Assembly: GCF_004345245.1 (NCBI RefSeq)
Contig: NZ_SLUQ01000011.1
Location: 1-64,000 of the forward strand
Direction of reading: 5' to 3'
DNA from: Rhizobium sp. BK251
GTDB taxonomy: Bacteria > Pseudomonadota > Alphaproteobacteria > Rhizobiales > Rhizobiaceae
DNA: 64,000 bases
Part shown: piece after piece, positions 1 through 7,850 of the stretch
How the letters are laid out: each line of letters begins with the position of its first letter
How positions within the stretch are numbered: the first letter of the stretch is position 1
The notes under the pieces: model-generated
What the model saw: only the letters and a program-made list of their open reading frames with translations
Told to the model about the DNA's origin: nothing
The model's database searches: none
Position numbers and translations under genes: made by a program

Positions 1-1
1 G

Positions 2-232
2 CAGCTCGTTGCCAAGGGCATCCGCGTGAACGCCGTCGCACCGGGTCCTGTCTGGACGCCTCTCAATCCATCTGACAAGGAAGCAGAAGATGTCGAGAGT
101 TTCGGTTCGAAAACACCAATGAAGCGTGCCGCCCAGCCGGAAGAGATTGCCCCTGCCTACGTGTTCCTCGCATCACCGCAGATGTCGAGCTATATCACCG
201 GTGAAATCCTTCCAATCATCGGCGGTTATTGA
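2..232 (+). CDS. Short-chain dehydrogenase/reductase, C-terminal part (cut by window edge)
   Basis: The frame is open from the first bases of the window, so the true start lies upstream. The 76 visible residues are the C-terminal part of a classical SDR: the segment GIRVNAVAPGPVWTPL is the conserved stretch after the catalytic Tyr-Lys, and a hydrophobic end with a GG pair follows, as is usual for the family. The closest relative in this window is the SDR at 27794-28660, which shares the same motif and the KRA-QP-E pattern. SDRs are NAD(P)-dependent oxidoreductases; the substrate is unknown. Family call is secure; specific function is not. Confidence 0.85.
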   Translation, partial: QLVAKGIRVNAVAPGPVWTPLNPSDKEAEDVESFGSKTPMKRAAQPEEIAPAYVFLASPQMSSYITGEILPIIGGY

Positions 233-450
233 GACGCTCAAAAGTGATTGCGTCCATTAGACATCATGAGCGGAGCGTTGGAACGAATCCGCTTGCCTGG
301 CCAAATGCGCTGTTTTGAGCGGATACGGAGCGTCGTCTTTGGGGATCACGGTATCACGGATCTCGAAGTCGCCGCGGAGATGCTGCGACGAAGGCGGCGC
401 CGAAAATCGACCTCCGCACGGGTGGAACAAGAAAGGCCTTCGGCCATTGG

Positions 451-1437
451 ATGTCCATGAAAACACTTCCATCGATCACAATGCTGGCTTTGGTCTTTTC
501 CTTTGGCAATGTCACAGCACAGGAAGTTCACCCGGAAGCTGTCAATACTGCGTCCTTGGCGCCCATTATTCTTGAGCGCTCGACAAGAGCGTCTTCTACT
601 GACCCAGATCCTGCAATCATCCGTCTGCAGGTCCTGCTTGACCGCGCGGGCTCTTCTCCAGGTGTGGTTGATGGCTATTATGGCGAGAATGTCAGCAAAG
701 CTGTGGCCGGATTCGAGGAGATGAACGGCCTTCCTTCCAACGGACGGCTGGACAAAGACGTGATCGACCGCCTGGAATCCAATAAGCCTATCGTAGAAAG
801 TTATACCATCTCGAAAGAGGATGCGACGGCTCTCGTCGACAGGATTCCCGAAGACTACGGGGAAAAGGCGAAGATGGAGCACCTCGGCTACACAAGCGTC
901 GCTGAGAGCCTTTCGGAGCGCTTTCATATGGATGTCGATCTCCTTAAGGCGTTCAATCCTGGTTCGAAATACGCCCCCGGAGAGTCGGTGTGGGTGGTGA
1001 CGCCTGGAACGCCGAGGGAGGGAAAGGTCAAGCAGATCGAGGTGAACAAACAGAAAGGACAGGTCCTTGCCTACGCAGACGGCGGCTCTTTGCTTGCCAC
1101 GTATCCGGCAACGATTGGAAGCGAGGACAATCCTGCGCCCTCTGGCACCCACAAGGTCAAAGGTGTCGCCAGGATGCCTGTCTATAGATACGACCCGAAA
1201 GTCAATTTCAAACAAGGAGCCAACAGCAAGATCCTGACCATTCCCAAAGGACCGAACGGCCCCGTCGGCAGCGTCTGGATTGATTTAAGCGAGCCGACTT
1301 ACGGAATCCACGGTACACCGCATCCTGAACTCGTCGACAAGGTGGGCTCGCACGGCTGTGTTCGCCTGACGAACTGGGACGCGGAAGAGCTGGCTGGAAT
1401 GGTGAGGCCGGGCGTAATCGTCAAGTTCATCGACTAG
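451..1437 (+). CDS. Exported L,D-transpeptidase (YkuD family) with peptidoglycan-binding domain
   Basis: A signal peptide (residues about 1-24) ends near VTAQE. Residues about 45-110 match a putative peptidoglycan-binding domain (IIRLQVLLDRAG, DGYYGENVSKAV). Residues about 115-180 resemble a LysM-like unit. The C-terminal YkuD catalytic domain carries IHGTP and SHGCVRLTN, which hold the active-site His and Cys. Such enzymes make 3-3 cross-links in periplasmic peptidoglycan or attach proteins to it. ATG codons at 451 and 457 are both possible starts; no strong ribosome site decides between them. It stands alone, with no partner gene nearby. Family is confident. Confidence 0.9.
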   Translation: MSMKTLPSITMLALVFSFGNVTAQEVHPEAVNTASLAPIILERSTRASSTDPDPAIIRLQVLLDRAGSSPGVVDGYYGENVSKAVAGFEEMNGLPSNGRLDKDVIDRLESNKPIVESYTISKEDATALVDRIPEDYGEKAKMEHLGYTSVAESLSERFHMDVDLLKAFNPGSKYAPGESVWVVTPGTPREGKVKQIEVNKQKGQVLAYADGGSLLATYPATIGSEDNPAPSGTHKVKGVARMPVYRYDPKVNFKQGANSKILTIPKGPNGPVGSVWIDLSEPTYGIHGTPHPELVDKVGSHGCVRLTNWDAEELAGMVRPGVIVKFID

Positions 1438-1705
1438 CTCGGGATGCAACGTCGGCTCCGGCCGGACGCGTCATTTCGAAAAGGCACCCAACATCACGCC
1501 AATGCCATTGCGGCAATCACATCGATCGCTTAGCCGAGCGGCGGCGAAGGCCAATTATCGTTAAAATCGACCGCCAAGAGGGATTCGCACGAGGTCCCCA
1601 GTGAACCGATTGCGATGAGCGCAAATTCGCTCCGGCGGGGACGGAAACGATAACCGTGATCGCAGACCGATTAGCGCTGCGCGTCGTATTTCTATTTCGG
1701 ATGGT

Positions 1706-2625
1706 TTAAACTGCGGGTCGTCCGGGAAGCCACTTTTTTGCAACCCGGCATGCGACCGTGTACGCAGGATCGAACACATTGCCTATGTCGTAGCGCACGA
1801 CCTGTCCCAATAAGTGGCTCGCGGCAACTTTCGTAAGCTTGTAGTCGTTCAACAGCAGATCAAGCATTTCCGTCGTCGCGTGCTGAAGAGCCTGATCAAG
1901 CGGTCGCGCGTTTCCAACGGTGATGACATCTTCCGATGTTTCCGCACGTGGCCAAGCAATCCGCTTCTTCTTCTCCACGGAGAGACGAACGACAACCTCG
2001 AAGGTCGTTTCGACGCCAGTTCCCACAATCTCGCCGTCGCCCTGGACCGCGTGGCAATCGCCGAGAAAGAATAACGCTCCCGGCACGAAAACTGGGAACC
2101 AGACCGTCGTGCCCGGACCGAAAAGTCGATAGTCCATGTTGCCGCCGTGTTCTCCGCTGGTGGCTGTAGAAATAGCTTGACCGAGGCTCGGAGCCACGCC
2201 GAAGCAACCAATCATAGGGCGAGGGGGAGAACAAAAGCCTCGAGTCCGGTGATAGGTTCGGAAAGCCTGGCCGTCAGCGCTTCGCGGTCGATCGTCCAAT
2301 TCGCTTTTGCCGATGGGGGAAGTTCACGAATGGCCTCGGGATCGAGCACATTTGCGGCAAGTATATTACGAGTAAAGCCCGAATCCCGCGTTGGCGTCAT
2401 CTCGAGTATCTCAACCTTGAGCGCATCGCCGGGTTCTGCGTCCTCCACGCTGATCGGACCATTCATCGGGTTCGGCCCGGACGCGCGCTGCACTCCTTCT
2501 TCATCGAAGCCTGCAGCATCGATAGTCCTCGTCACGACGGTGTCACCATCCGCAATGCTTAGTGCTGTCGGTTTGGTTCCGATCACGTTGTGGAACAAGG
2601 TGGGTATGAAACGATGAACAGCCAT
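1706..2625 (-). pseudogene. Acetamidase/formamidase family gene broken by a frameshift
   Basis: Two adjacent minus-strand frames together give one acetamidase/formamidase (FmdA/AmdA) protein of about 300 residues. The first part (2625-2212) contains TRTIDAAGFDEEGVQ and ends VLPLAL. The second part, in the next frame, continues MIGCFGVAP, then TSGEHGGNMDYRLF and FFLGDCHAVQGDGEI, a metal-binding region typical of the family. Homologues read straight through as LPLAPMIGCFGVAP, so one base is missing at about 2216-2221. The enzyme would hydrolyse short amides to ammonia and carboxylate. It may be a real pseudogene or a sequencing error; no other lesion is visible. Confidence 0.85.
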
Positions 2626-2964
2626 GAACCAAACCGGTTTGTTGATTGGTGGAAAATTCGTCCATTGGGAATGACCCCGAATTGTTATGCATGGTTGAAT
2701 GTTACGAAGCGGTTAGGGAAAGTCGAGCAACGGGTGAGTTCAGCCGTTAACAAACCTCCAATATCGCTCGTCATTCTGATCGACGCGAAATCGCAGGCTC
2801 CTGAAGAACAACGTGGCATCTCTTCGCAGACATTTCTTTACCCGTTGCTCGAGCAGACTGATGACGAGCGCGATTCTATCATTCTCGCGGAAAACCTGCC
2901 CAGCCACTCTCCCTTATAGAAAGGGCCTCGTCAGAGGAGTTTCGGCCAACTTGCCGATACCCGC
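2626..2964. other. Intergenic, relatively AT-rich; no supported gene
   Basis: This stretch separates the acetamidase gene from the small membrane protein gene. A plus-strand open frame of 109 codons (2590-2919) crosses it, but its start lies inside the acetamidase gene, it has no ribosome site and its protein resembles nothing recognisable. Probably the acetamidase promoter region. Confidence 0.4.
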
Positions 2965-3195
2965 TTAACGGGGAGTAGTGTCTGAGGGCGCCGGAACTAC
3001 CAGTTTGTTTTGCGGCTCCGGTTGCGTGATGGGCGATGTAGAAGCTGTCGTAGCGGGGCCGGTGTCAGTGTCCCAAAACGTCCAGGCGACCGCTCCGATA
3101 ATAAAAACCGCCATAACAGCCGCCCATACGGCCCAAAATGACGAGTGGCTATGGACTTTGTCGGTGGGCCGAAACCCAGGGTCCTCATTGGTCAT
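2965..3195 (-). CDS. Small single-pass membrane protein, probable general-stress gene
   Basis: The 76-residue protein has a polar N-terminus (MTNEDPGFRPTDK), one membrane segment at about residues 18-38 (FWAVWAAVMAVFIIGAVAW) and a Thr/Pro-rich tail. GGAGG lies five bases before the second of two adjacent ATGs, which favours 3195 over 3198. A longer upstream extension is open but lacks a ribosome site. A GGAAC-N18-TT promoter ends 24 bases upstream. It is divergent from the exported protein gene at 3340. The family is common in Rhizobiales but has no function known to me. Confidence 0.7.
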   Translation of the reverse strand: MTNEDPGFRPTDKVHSHSSFWAVWAAVMAVFIIGAVAWTFWDTDTGPATTASTSPITQPEPQNKLVVPAPSDTTPR

Positions 3196-3218
3196 CATGG
3201 CCTCCTTTTCAAAAGACC

Positions 3219-3243
3219 AACACCCAAATGGTTGCTTTGTTCC
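3219..3243 (-). promoter_or_regulatory. EcfG-type general-stress promoter for 2965-3195
   Basis: On the minus strand GGAAC (3243-3239) is followed after 18 bases by TT (3220-3219), the consensus for EcfG/RpoE2 sigma factors of Alphaproteobacteria. It lies 24 bases before the start codon and back to back with a second such promoter at 3285. Confidence 0.6.
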
Positions 3244-3284
3244 GACAAGCCCGGTGCAAGCTTTTAGCAGCTGGGCGCGTCGAC

Positions 3285-3309
3285 GGAACAATCTGCGGTT
3301 CCCTTCATT
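3285..3309 (+). promoter_or_regulatory. EcfG-type general-stress promoter for 3340-3567
   Basis: GGAAC at 3285-3289, 18 bases, TT at 3308-3309, ending 31 bases before the start codon at 3340. Same architecture as the other EcfG-like promoters in the window. Confidence 0.6.
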
Positions 3310-3339
3310 CATCTCACACCAATCAACCAGGAGGAAACA

Positions 3340-3567
3340 ATGATTGTTCGTCTTATAGCAGCGGCCGCTCTCACCCTCAGCCTTGCCAGCGTAACGTTTG
3401 CGCAGACTGAAACCGGCAGCGGCACTTCGTCAAACTCCGAGGCAGGTAGCGATAACACGCCTGCAGCCGGTGGCCCAAGCAAGGGGTCGTCTGACTGCCA
3501 GGACCGCGACCAGTCAGCCACCAACACTAATGCCGCGCCGACCGACGCGTGTTCTGATCAGAAGTAG
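3340..3567 (+). CDS. Small exported Ser/Gly/Thr-rich protein
   Basis: The 75-residue protein begins with a clear signal peptide (MIVRLIAAAALTLSLASVTF then AQ, cleavage after residue 21). The mature part is low-complexity and polar, rich in Ser, Gly, Asn, Asp and Thr, with two Cys residues (SSDCQDRD, DACSDQK) that could form one disulfide in the periplasm. AGGAGG with good spacing supports the start. It is followed after two bases by a 31-codon gene and a strong terminator, so the two form one short stress transcript. No function is recognised. Confidence 0.75.
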   Translation: MIVRLIAAAALTLSLASVTFAQTETGSGTSSNSEAGSDNTPAAGGPSKGSSDCQDRDQSATNTNAAPTDACSDQK

Positions 3568-3569
3568 CG

Positions 3570-3665
3570 ATGAACAAGCTACGCCCCGGCGCCGAAAATA
3601 GAGACATCGCCTTCTATCTGGCGATAGTCTCAATCGCCTTCATCATCGGCATAATACTGACATAG
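3570..3665 (+). CDS. 31-residue membrane micropeptide
   Basis: A 31-codon frame starts two bases after the stop of the upstream exported protein and ends four bases before an intrinsic terminator. The peptide MNKLRPGAENRDIAFYLAIV continues into a hydrophobic end, so residues 14-30 form one membrane helix. The tight spacing, the shared promoter and terminator, and the clear positive-inside layout argue it is translated, probably by coupling, because no separate strong ribosome site is seen. Function unknown. Confidence 0.6.
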   Translation: MNKLRPGAENRDIAFYLAIVSIAFIIGIILT

Positions 3666-3669
3666 CCGA

Positions 3670-3699
3670 CAGGCCCGCCGGCACGGCGGGCCTGTTTTT
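3670..3699 (+). terminator. Rho-independent terminator
   Basis: An 11-bp perfect stem (CAGGCCCGCCG / CGGCGGGCCTG) with a GCA loop is followed by five T. It closes the transcript of the two small genes just upstream. Confidence 0.92.
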
Positions 3700-3949
3700 G
3701 GGCGGTGCGGCCATCTGTGGCTTTCCCACATCGTGGATGCGAGAGATCGGCGGCCGTGACCCGTTGGCCTTACGCGTCGACTTGCTCTAGGCTAAGCAAA
3801 ACCCGGACAGGACGTATCCAGCCTTAAAGGAAAGTCCCGCCAAACCGCGCAGGCCTCCCCTACAGGCGGAGGGCCCACGTCGATGTGCGAGCCCCTTTCA
3901 CGCACGCTATTGCTTTTCGTCGCCATCCCCGCCCCCCGACATTGTAGCG

Positions 3950-4477
3950 CTATTTGTTAAGATCCTTTGCCATTTGGAGGTGATGTTCCAGGGCCGGACG
4001 AGTGACCGCAGCCCACGCCTTGAGATCCGCGTTGTCGCCTTCATCGCCATATCGCTTGAACAGGTCGACTGCGTCTTCGTGCACGGACTCCTGATCGGCG
4101 TGATACTGAGTGCTGAAGTCCGCCCCCTGAAGGCCATTCAACTTGTCAAGCATGCTTTGCTGATACGGCGTCATGGTGGCGGGCAGCGGCGTCTTGACCT
4201 TACCGGATGCGTGCAGTCCCTTGAGTTCATCAGTGGTCTTTTGATGATCGGTGACCATCTGCTGCGCAAAGGCCCTCGTCGCCTCGTCACCGCGCTGTAT
4301 GGCCAGCCTGCTGGAGGCGATCTCGAACATATCGCTGGTCGCGGCCTCCTGAACAAAGTCTTCTGTCTTGGGCGCTATGCCGATCAGGGAATTAACGCCA
4401 GTCTTTTCGGCGGCAGACTACGCTAAGGCTGGACCCGCAAGCACGAGGCTGAGGGAGACGAATGCTAGATGTTTCAT
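3950..4477 (-). pseudogene. DUF4142 exported protein with an in-frame TAG at the signal-peptide junction
   Basis: The frame starting at 4477 (AGGAG seven bases upstream) encodes MKHLAFVSLSLVLAGPALA, then a TAG stop at 4420-4418, then SAAEKTGVNSL and on to a full DUF4142 domain ending ALEHHLQMAKDLNK. DUF4142 proteins are periplasmic four-helix bundles (ferritin-like) found in stress gene sets of rhizobia. The stop sits where the residue after the cleavage site is expected; a single C-to-T change from CAG would produce it. The remainder (ATG at 4330) lacks a secretion signal. A GGAAC-N18-TT promoter lies 29 bases upstream of the start. Probably a recent pseudogene, or an amber-suppressed gene. 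Confidence 0.8.
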
Positions 4478-4505
4478 TGGAATCTCCTGGATTGTCTACC
4501 GCGTA

Positions 4506-4530
4506 AACCGCTGGCCGAGCCCAGTGTTCC
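4506..4530 (-). promoter_or_regulatory. EcfG-type promoter for the DUF4142 gene
   Basis: Minus-strand GGAAC (4530-4526), 18 bases, TT (4507-4506), ending 29 bases before the ATG at 4477. Confidence 0.6.
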
Positions 4531-4955
4531 ATCGACGCTCCCCTGTGGGATCTCAGCGCTTGCCTCGCGAGCCTGCAGCAACAAGTCCAAGGCACGCGCC
4601 ATTTGAGAGTCCACATCTGCCGCCCCGTCGGGGCAGTCGCGGCACCTGCAATTAATTGCCCGGAGCGGATGTCAGTTCGGGACTCTCCTCTATAGCAGGG
4701 AACAAGTCGGCCGATGACCGGTTTCATCTTGCGCGGACAAGACACAGCTATCTTCAACGACATTGTCAAAACCGCCTGCGCAATGGCTGGCTGAACTGCA
4801 GCGAACTCGTTGCCCGAAGCAGTTCACCGGTGGACTTTGGTCTATGTCGGACCGGACGAAATCGACGAGGCTCAGTCGACTTTCCGGGACCAGCGTAAGG
4901 TTTCGTCAATTAGTGACTTGGCGGGGTGAGCCGAGCCTTCACAAAAGGAGTTATC
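4531..4955. other. Intergenic; no gene seen, one orphan GGAAC-N18-TT
   Basis: No supported gene. A plus-strand GGAAC-N18-TT (4699-4723) lies about 230 bases before the FMN reductase gene. It could be that operon's promoter with a long leader, or a chance match. No terminator follows it. Confidence 0.35.
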
Positions 4956-5573
4956 ATGTCTCTGAAAGCACTTGCTTTGAACGGCACTTTGAAGGCCTCG
5001 AATTTCGCCGAGGAATCATCCACCGGCAAATTGATGGAGCTCATCGCCGAAGAGTTCCAAAAATATGGCGTGGAGACCGAAACAATCCGCCTGGCCGATC
5101 ACGACATCAAGCCAGGGGTCACCTCTGATGAAGGAAGAGGCGACGCCTGGCCGAACATTCGCAAGAAGATCCTGGAATCCGATATCCTGCTCGTCGGTAC
5201 TCCGATTTGGCTCGGACAGCCTGGAAGTGTTTGTAAACGCGCATTGGAGCGGATGGACGCATTCCTTGAAGAGACCGACGAACAGGGTCGCATGGTATCA
5301 TATGGGAAGGTCGCTTCGGTTGCCGTAGTCGGAAACGAGGACGGCGCCCACCACGTTTCGGCCGAAGTCTTCCAGGCCCTGAATGATGTCGGCTTTACGA
5401 TCCCTGCAAATGCGGTGGCGTACTGGGTTGGGGAGGCCATGGGATCGACGAACTTTATCGATCTGAAAAAGACGCCCGAGGCCGTTCAAGCGATGATATC
5501 GACGCTGGCGCGCAACACCGCACACCTGGCGAAGCTTCTGAAGCAGCGCCAATATCCCAGCCAGGAAGGATAG
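4956..5573 (+). CDS. Flavodoxin-fold NAD(P)H-dependent FMN reductase family protein
   Basis: The 205-residue protein opens with LKALALNGTLKAS, the phosphate-binding loop of flavodoxin-like FMN reductases. It continues with the Rossmann-like segment ILESDILLVGTPIWLGQPGS that contacts the flavin. AAAGGAG six bases before ATG 4956 fixes the start; a 10-residue extension upstream lacks a site. Such enzymes reduce FMN or quinones with NAD(P)H in the cytoplasm. The gene is followed after seven bases by udgX, so the two are an operon. This couples a redox flavoprotein with a uracil-DNA repair enzyme. Exact substrate unknown. Confidence 0.85.
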   Translation: MSLKALALNGTLKASNFAEESSTGKLMELIAEEFQKYGVETETIRLADHDIKPGVTSDEGRGDAWPNIRKKILESDILLVGTPIWLGQPGSVCKRALERMDAFLEETDEQGRMVSYGKVASVAVVGNEDGAHHVSAEVFQALNDVGFTIPANAVAYWVGEAMGSTNFIDLKKTPEAVQAMISTLARNTAHLAKLLKQRQYPSQEG

Positions 5574-5580
5574 GGCGGCT

Positions 5581-6252
5581 ATGGCATCTCGCACATCAAC
5601 CTCACCGCCGGCCTTTCTGGAGCCTCACGCGAAAGCGACGAGCCTAACGGTGCTTCGTCGCCACGCAAAATCCTGTGAACGCTGCGATCTCTATAAGAAT
5701 GCCACGCAAACCGTATTTGGCGAGGGTCCGTTCGAGGCGAAGGTCATCCTCGTTGGCGAACAGCCGGGAGATCAGGAAGATGTTGCCGGCAGACCTTTCG
5801 TCGGCCCCGCGGGCAGACTGCTGGATGAAAGCATGACCGCGGCCGGCATCGACCGTTCACAGTGCTATGTTACCAATGCGGTGAAGCACTTTAAGTTCGA
5901 ACGGCGCGGCAAGCGGCGCCTTCATATGAGACCCGCCGCGGGCGAAATCCAGCGATGTGCATGGTGGCTGGGCGCCGAGCTTGATATCCTTCGAGCCAAC
6001 CTAATCGTAGCGCTCGGCGCGACAGCCCTTTACTCTTTGATGGGTCGAGCCGTAAGTCTGACAAACGAACGGGGGCGCGTCCTGCAAACTGCAAACGGGA
6101 TGCCCCTTCTTGTCACGATCCATCCGTCCTACTTGCTCCGCATCCGCGACCCCGACGATCGCGATAGGGAGCGCCGACGATTTGTTGCTGATCTGCGCAT
6201 TATCAGCAGCCACCTGAATCTCCAAAATATTCCCGCACCGCACACTGTCTAG
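5581..6252 (+). CDS. udgX: UdgX-type uracil-DNA glycosylase (family 4-like, forms covalent link to DNA)
   Basis: The 223-residue protein carries motif A GEQPGDQEDVAGRPFVGPAG, followed by a Cys-containing N-terminal CERCDLYKNATQTVFGEGP for the iron-sulfur cluster, an extra R-loop FERRGKRRLHMRPAAGE and the C-terminal motif TIHPSYLLR. The KRR-x-H loop is the hallmark of UdgX, whose loop His is known to become covalently attached to the abasic site after uracil removal. Four cluster Cys candidates are visible (two in the N-terminus, one near CYVTNAVKH, one in RCAWWLG). The enzyme excises uracil from DNA arising by cytosine deamination. Operonic with the FMN reductase upstream. Confident from motifs. 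Confidence 0.9.
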   Translation: MASRTSTSPPAFLEPHAKATSLTVLRRHAKSCERCDLYKNATQTVFGEGPFEAKVILVGEQPGDQEDVAGRPFVGPAGRLLDESMTAAGIDRSQCYVTNAVKHFKFERRGKRRLHMRPAAGEIQRCAWWLGAELDILRANLIVALGATALYSLMGRAVSLTNERGRVLQTANGMPLLVTIHPSYLLRIRDPDDRDRERRRFVADLRIISSHLNLQNIPAPHTV

Positions 6253-6292
6253 GATGTGTAATTCGGCCAGGCGCCTAGGCCATTATCATCGC

Positions 6293-6530
6293 TTAACTTA
6301 GCTCGTGGGCAAGTCCGATCGGAAGCCCCTCCCGGATGTAGCTCCCTGGGCGCGAGGAAGCAGAAGACCTGGAGGCGGCCGATGTGCGCATCAAAGCAAT
6401 ATCGACGCGTCGATCGCCCAGTCTACTTACGTCCGGTTTTTCGAGGTCCAACTCGTGAAAGAAATCAATCGTCACGTCGAGGTCTTCGACCACAATTCCT
6501 GGCGGTTTCCATCCGTCTCAGCTCCATGCT
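6293..6530 (-). pseudogene. Remnant of a VOC (glyoxalase-like) family gene
   Basis: Minus-strand reading gives GIVVEDLDVTIDFFHELDLE, the first beta-alpha unit of vicinal-oxygen-chelate proteins. It is followed by RLGDRRVDIALMRT, and in the next frame by GRLQVFCFLAP, which matches the family's GRLELSRFLAP stretch. One frame change near 6385 and loss of the rest of the domain indicate decay. Start and end coordinates are approximate. The original protein type (lyase, dioxygenase or resistance protein) cannot be told. Confidence 0.6.
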
Positions 6531-6863
6531 TTCAGTCTCCTGGTGTCGTCAATTTTCTAAAGCTGCTTTTTAGGTGAGCATTTTGCTTGATTCACGCACA
6601 GGTACCAGGGCGGCGCGGCGGTTGATTTCCGGATTGTGAGTGATCGTTAGGCGTAACGCGACCGCCGTAGCGTGCGACGCTGAAGCTTCCGCCGGCATCC
6701 CTCGCTACGACCCGCCCGTTTCTGCTGTCGACGCCAATCGGACGGCGCGCCGTTAGCGCCAACCTGATATGACCAGCATCGCTTGGCTCGCGAGGACGGT
6801 GCCCAAGCGATCAAAGCACCGCGTTGTCATTCCGCGGATTATTCGCGAACGGTAAGCAACTCG
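6531..6863. other. Intergenic; nothing recognised
   Basis: No open frame with a ribosome site, no repeat and no convincing terminator was seen. Confidence 0.4.
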
Positions 6864-7160
6864 TCAGTGCTTCGGCTGCTTGCCGAAGTCCTTGCGCAAC
6901 TCGTCCTTGGCACGCTCCAGCGTTGAAAGACGAGACTTGGAAAGCTGTTTACCGGCACGATTAATATAGAAGGATAGCATCGACATCGCGGACTGGAACG
7001 GGCTGGCCTTTCGGCGGGTGCTTTCCTCGGCGGAATGCTTGAGCGAGTCCGCGATTTTCTTTGCGCTCCGCTGCTGGAAGATCCTCTCTTCAAGGTCCAG
7101 TGCATCGCTGTTGTCGGTCACATCCTGTGACCACTTCCGTTTCAACTTTTTCTTGGGCAT
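6864..7160 (-). CDS. DUF3175 protein
   Basis: The 98-residue basic protein has the DUF3175 pattern throughout: KRKWSQDVTDNSDALDLEE at the N-terminus, KKIADSLKHSAEESTRRK in the middle and PFQSAMSMLSFYINRAGKQL toward the end. GGGGAGG stands seven bases before the ATG. Members of this family occur in rhizobial and mycobacterial stress gene sets; no biochemical role is known to me. It lies 59 bases downstream of the KGG-type gene on the same strand and probably shares that gene's EcfG promoter. Confidence 0.85.
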   Translation of the reverse strand: MPKKKLKRKWSQDVTDNSDALDLEERIFQQRSAKKIADSLKHSAEESTRRKASPFQSAMSMLSFYINRAGKQLSKSRLSTLERAKDELRKDFGKQPKH

Positions 7161-7219
7161 AGACTATCCTCCCCGAGATGGCGGCACCCGTTGGTGATGA
7201 GGTTAAACCAATACCAACT

Positions 7220-7528
7220 CTAGGCGTGATGCTCGTTACGCTTTCGAGTTGCAGCCGCCTTTTTGGCAGAAGCAGAACGCTCTTCCTTGGTTGTTGATGC
7301 AGCTGCCGCGCCGCCTAAGCGTCCGCCCTTTTTGGAGGATTCATGGTTTTCCGCGTGACCGCGCCCGGAGCCGGATTTCTTACCGCCACCGCTTTCTTTG
7401 TTGACCGTGGCCCAAGCACGACGCTGGGCTTCCTTTTCAGAAATGCCGCGATCTTCATAGCCTTCTTCGATATGTGCAGCCTTGCGCTTCTGCTTGGCAG
7501 TATATGCTGACTTATCACCTTGTGGCAT
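7220..7528 (-). CDS. KGG-motif basic stress protein ('plasmid stabilization protein' family)
   Basis: The 102-residue protein begins MPQGDKSAYTAKQKRKAAHI and has a short structured region (EEGYEDRGISEKEAQRRAWA) followed by a Lys/Gly/Ala/Ser-rich tail with KKGGRLGG. Homologues are often labelled plasmid stabilization protein, without experimental basis known to me. AAGGAGA before ATG 7528 decides the start over the longer frame. The GGAAC-N18-TT promoter ends 32 bases upstream. The disordered Lys-rich tail suggests nucleic-acid binding, which is inference. Confidence 0.8.
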   Translation of the reverse strand: MPQGDKSAYTAKQKRKAAHIEEGYEDRGISEKEAQRRAWATVNKESGGGKKSGSGRGHAENHESSKKGGRLGGAAAASTTKEERSASAKKAAATRKRNEHHA

Positions 7529-7559
7529 GGGACATCTCCTTGCTGATTGAAGTAAGGAA

Positions 7560-7584
7560 AACTGCATTTTCGCGCCAAAGTTCC
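7560..7584 (-). promoter_or_regulatory. EcfG-type promoter for the 7528-6864 operon
   Basis: Minus-strand GGAAC (7584-7580), 18 bases, TT (7561-7560), 32 bases before the ATG at 7528. Confidence 0.65.
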
Positions 7585-7850
7585 ACCGGACGAAAAGCAT
7601 GACTGCTAGGGTCACGTCGACGCCTCGTGGGAACCAAGGCCTCAAGCCAGGGTTTGATGCAGACCATTTGCGGTGATCGAAGGCATTGCCATGACACAGA
7701 CCGTGCGGCCATCTCCTCCCCGGCGGCGCCTCGAGGAGTGGAGGCTCTTCATCGCGTCACAAAAGTCCGACCGAACGGCTAATTCCACCGAAGTTGCCGA
7801 CTAGTGGTCCCTTGGAAACCTGCCGCCCTTGCTGGCACACAGGAGATGCG

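Noticed and set aside
424..448. GGAAC-N18-TT just before the L,D-transpeptidase gene
   Set aside because: The TT ends only two bases before ATG 451, so transcription would begin inside the gene; the match is likely chance unless a near-leaderless start at 457 is used.
2590..2919. 109-codon plus-strand open frame
   Set aside because: Starts inside the acetamidase gene, no ribosome site, and the protein has no recognisable pattern.
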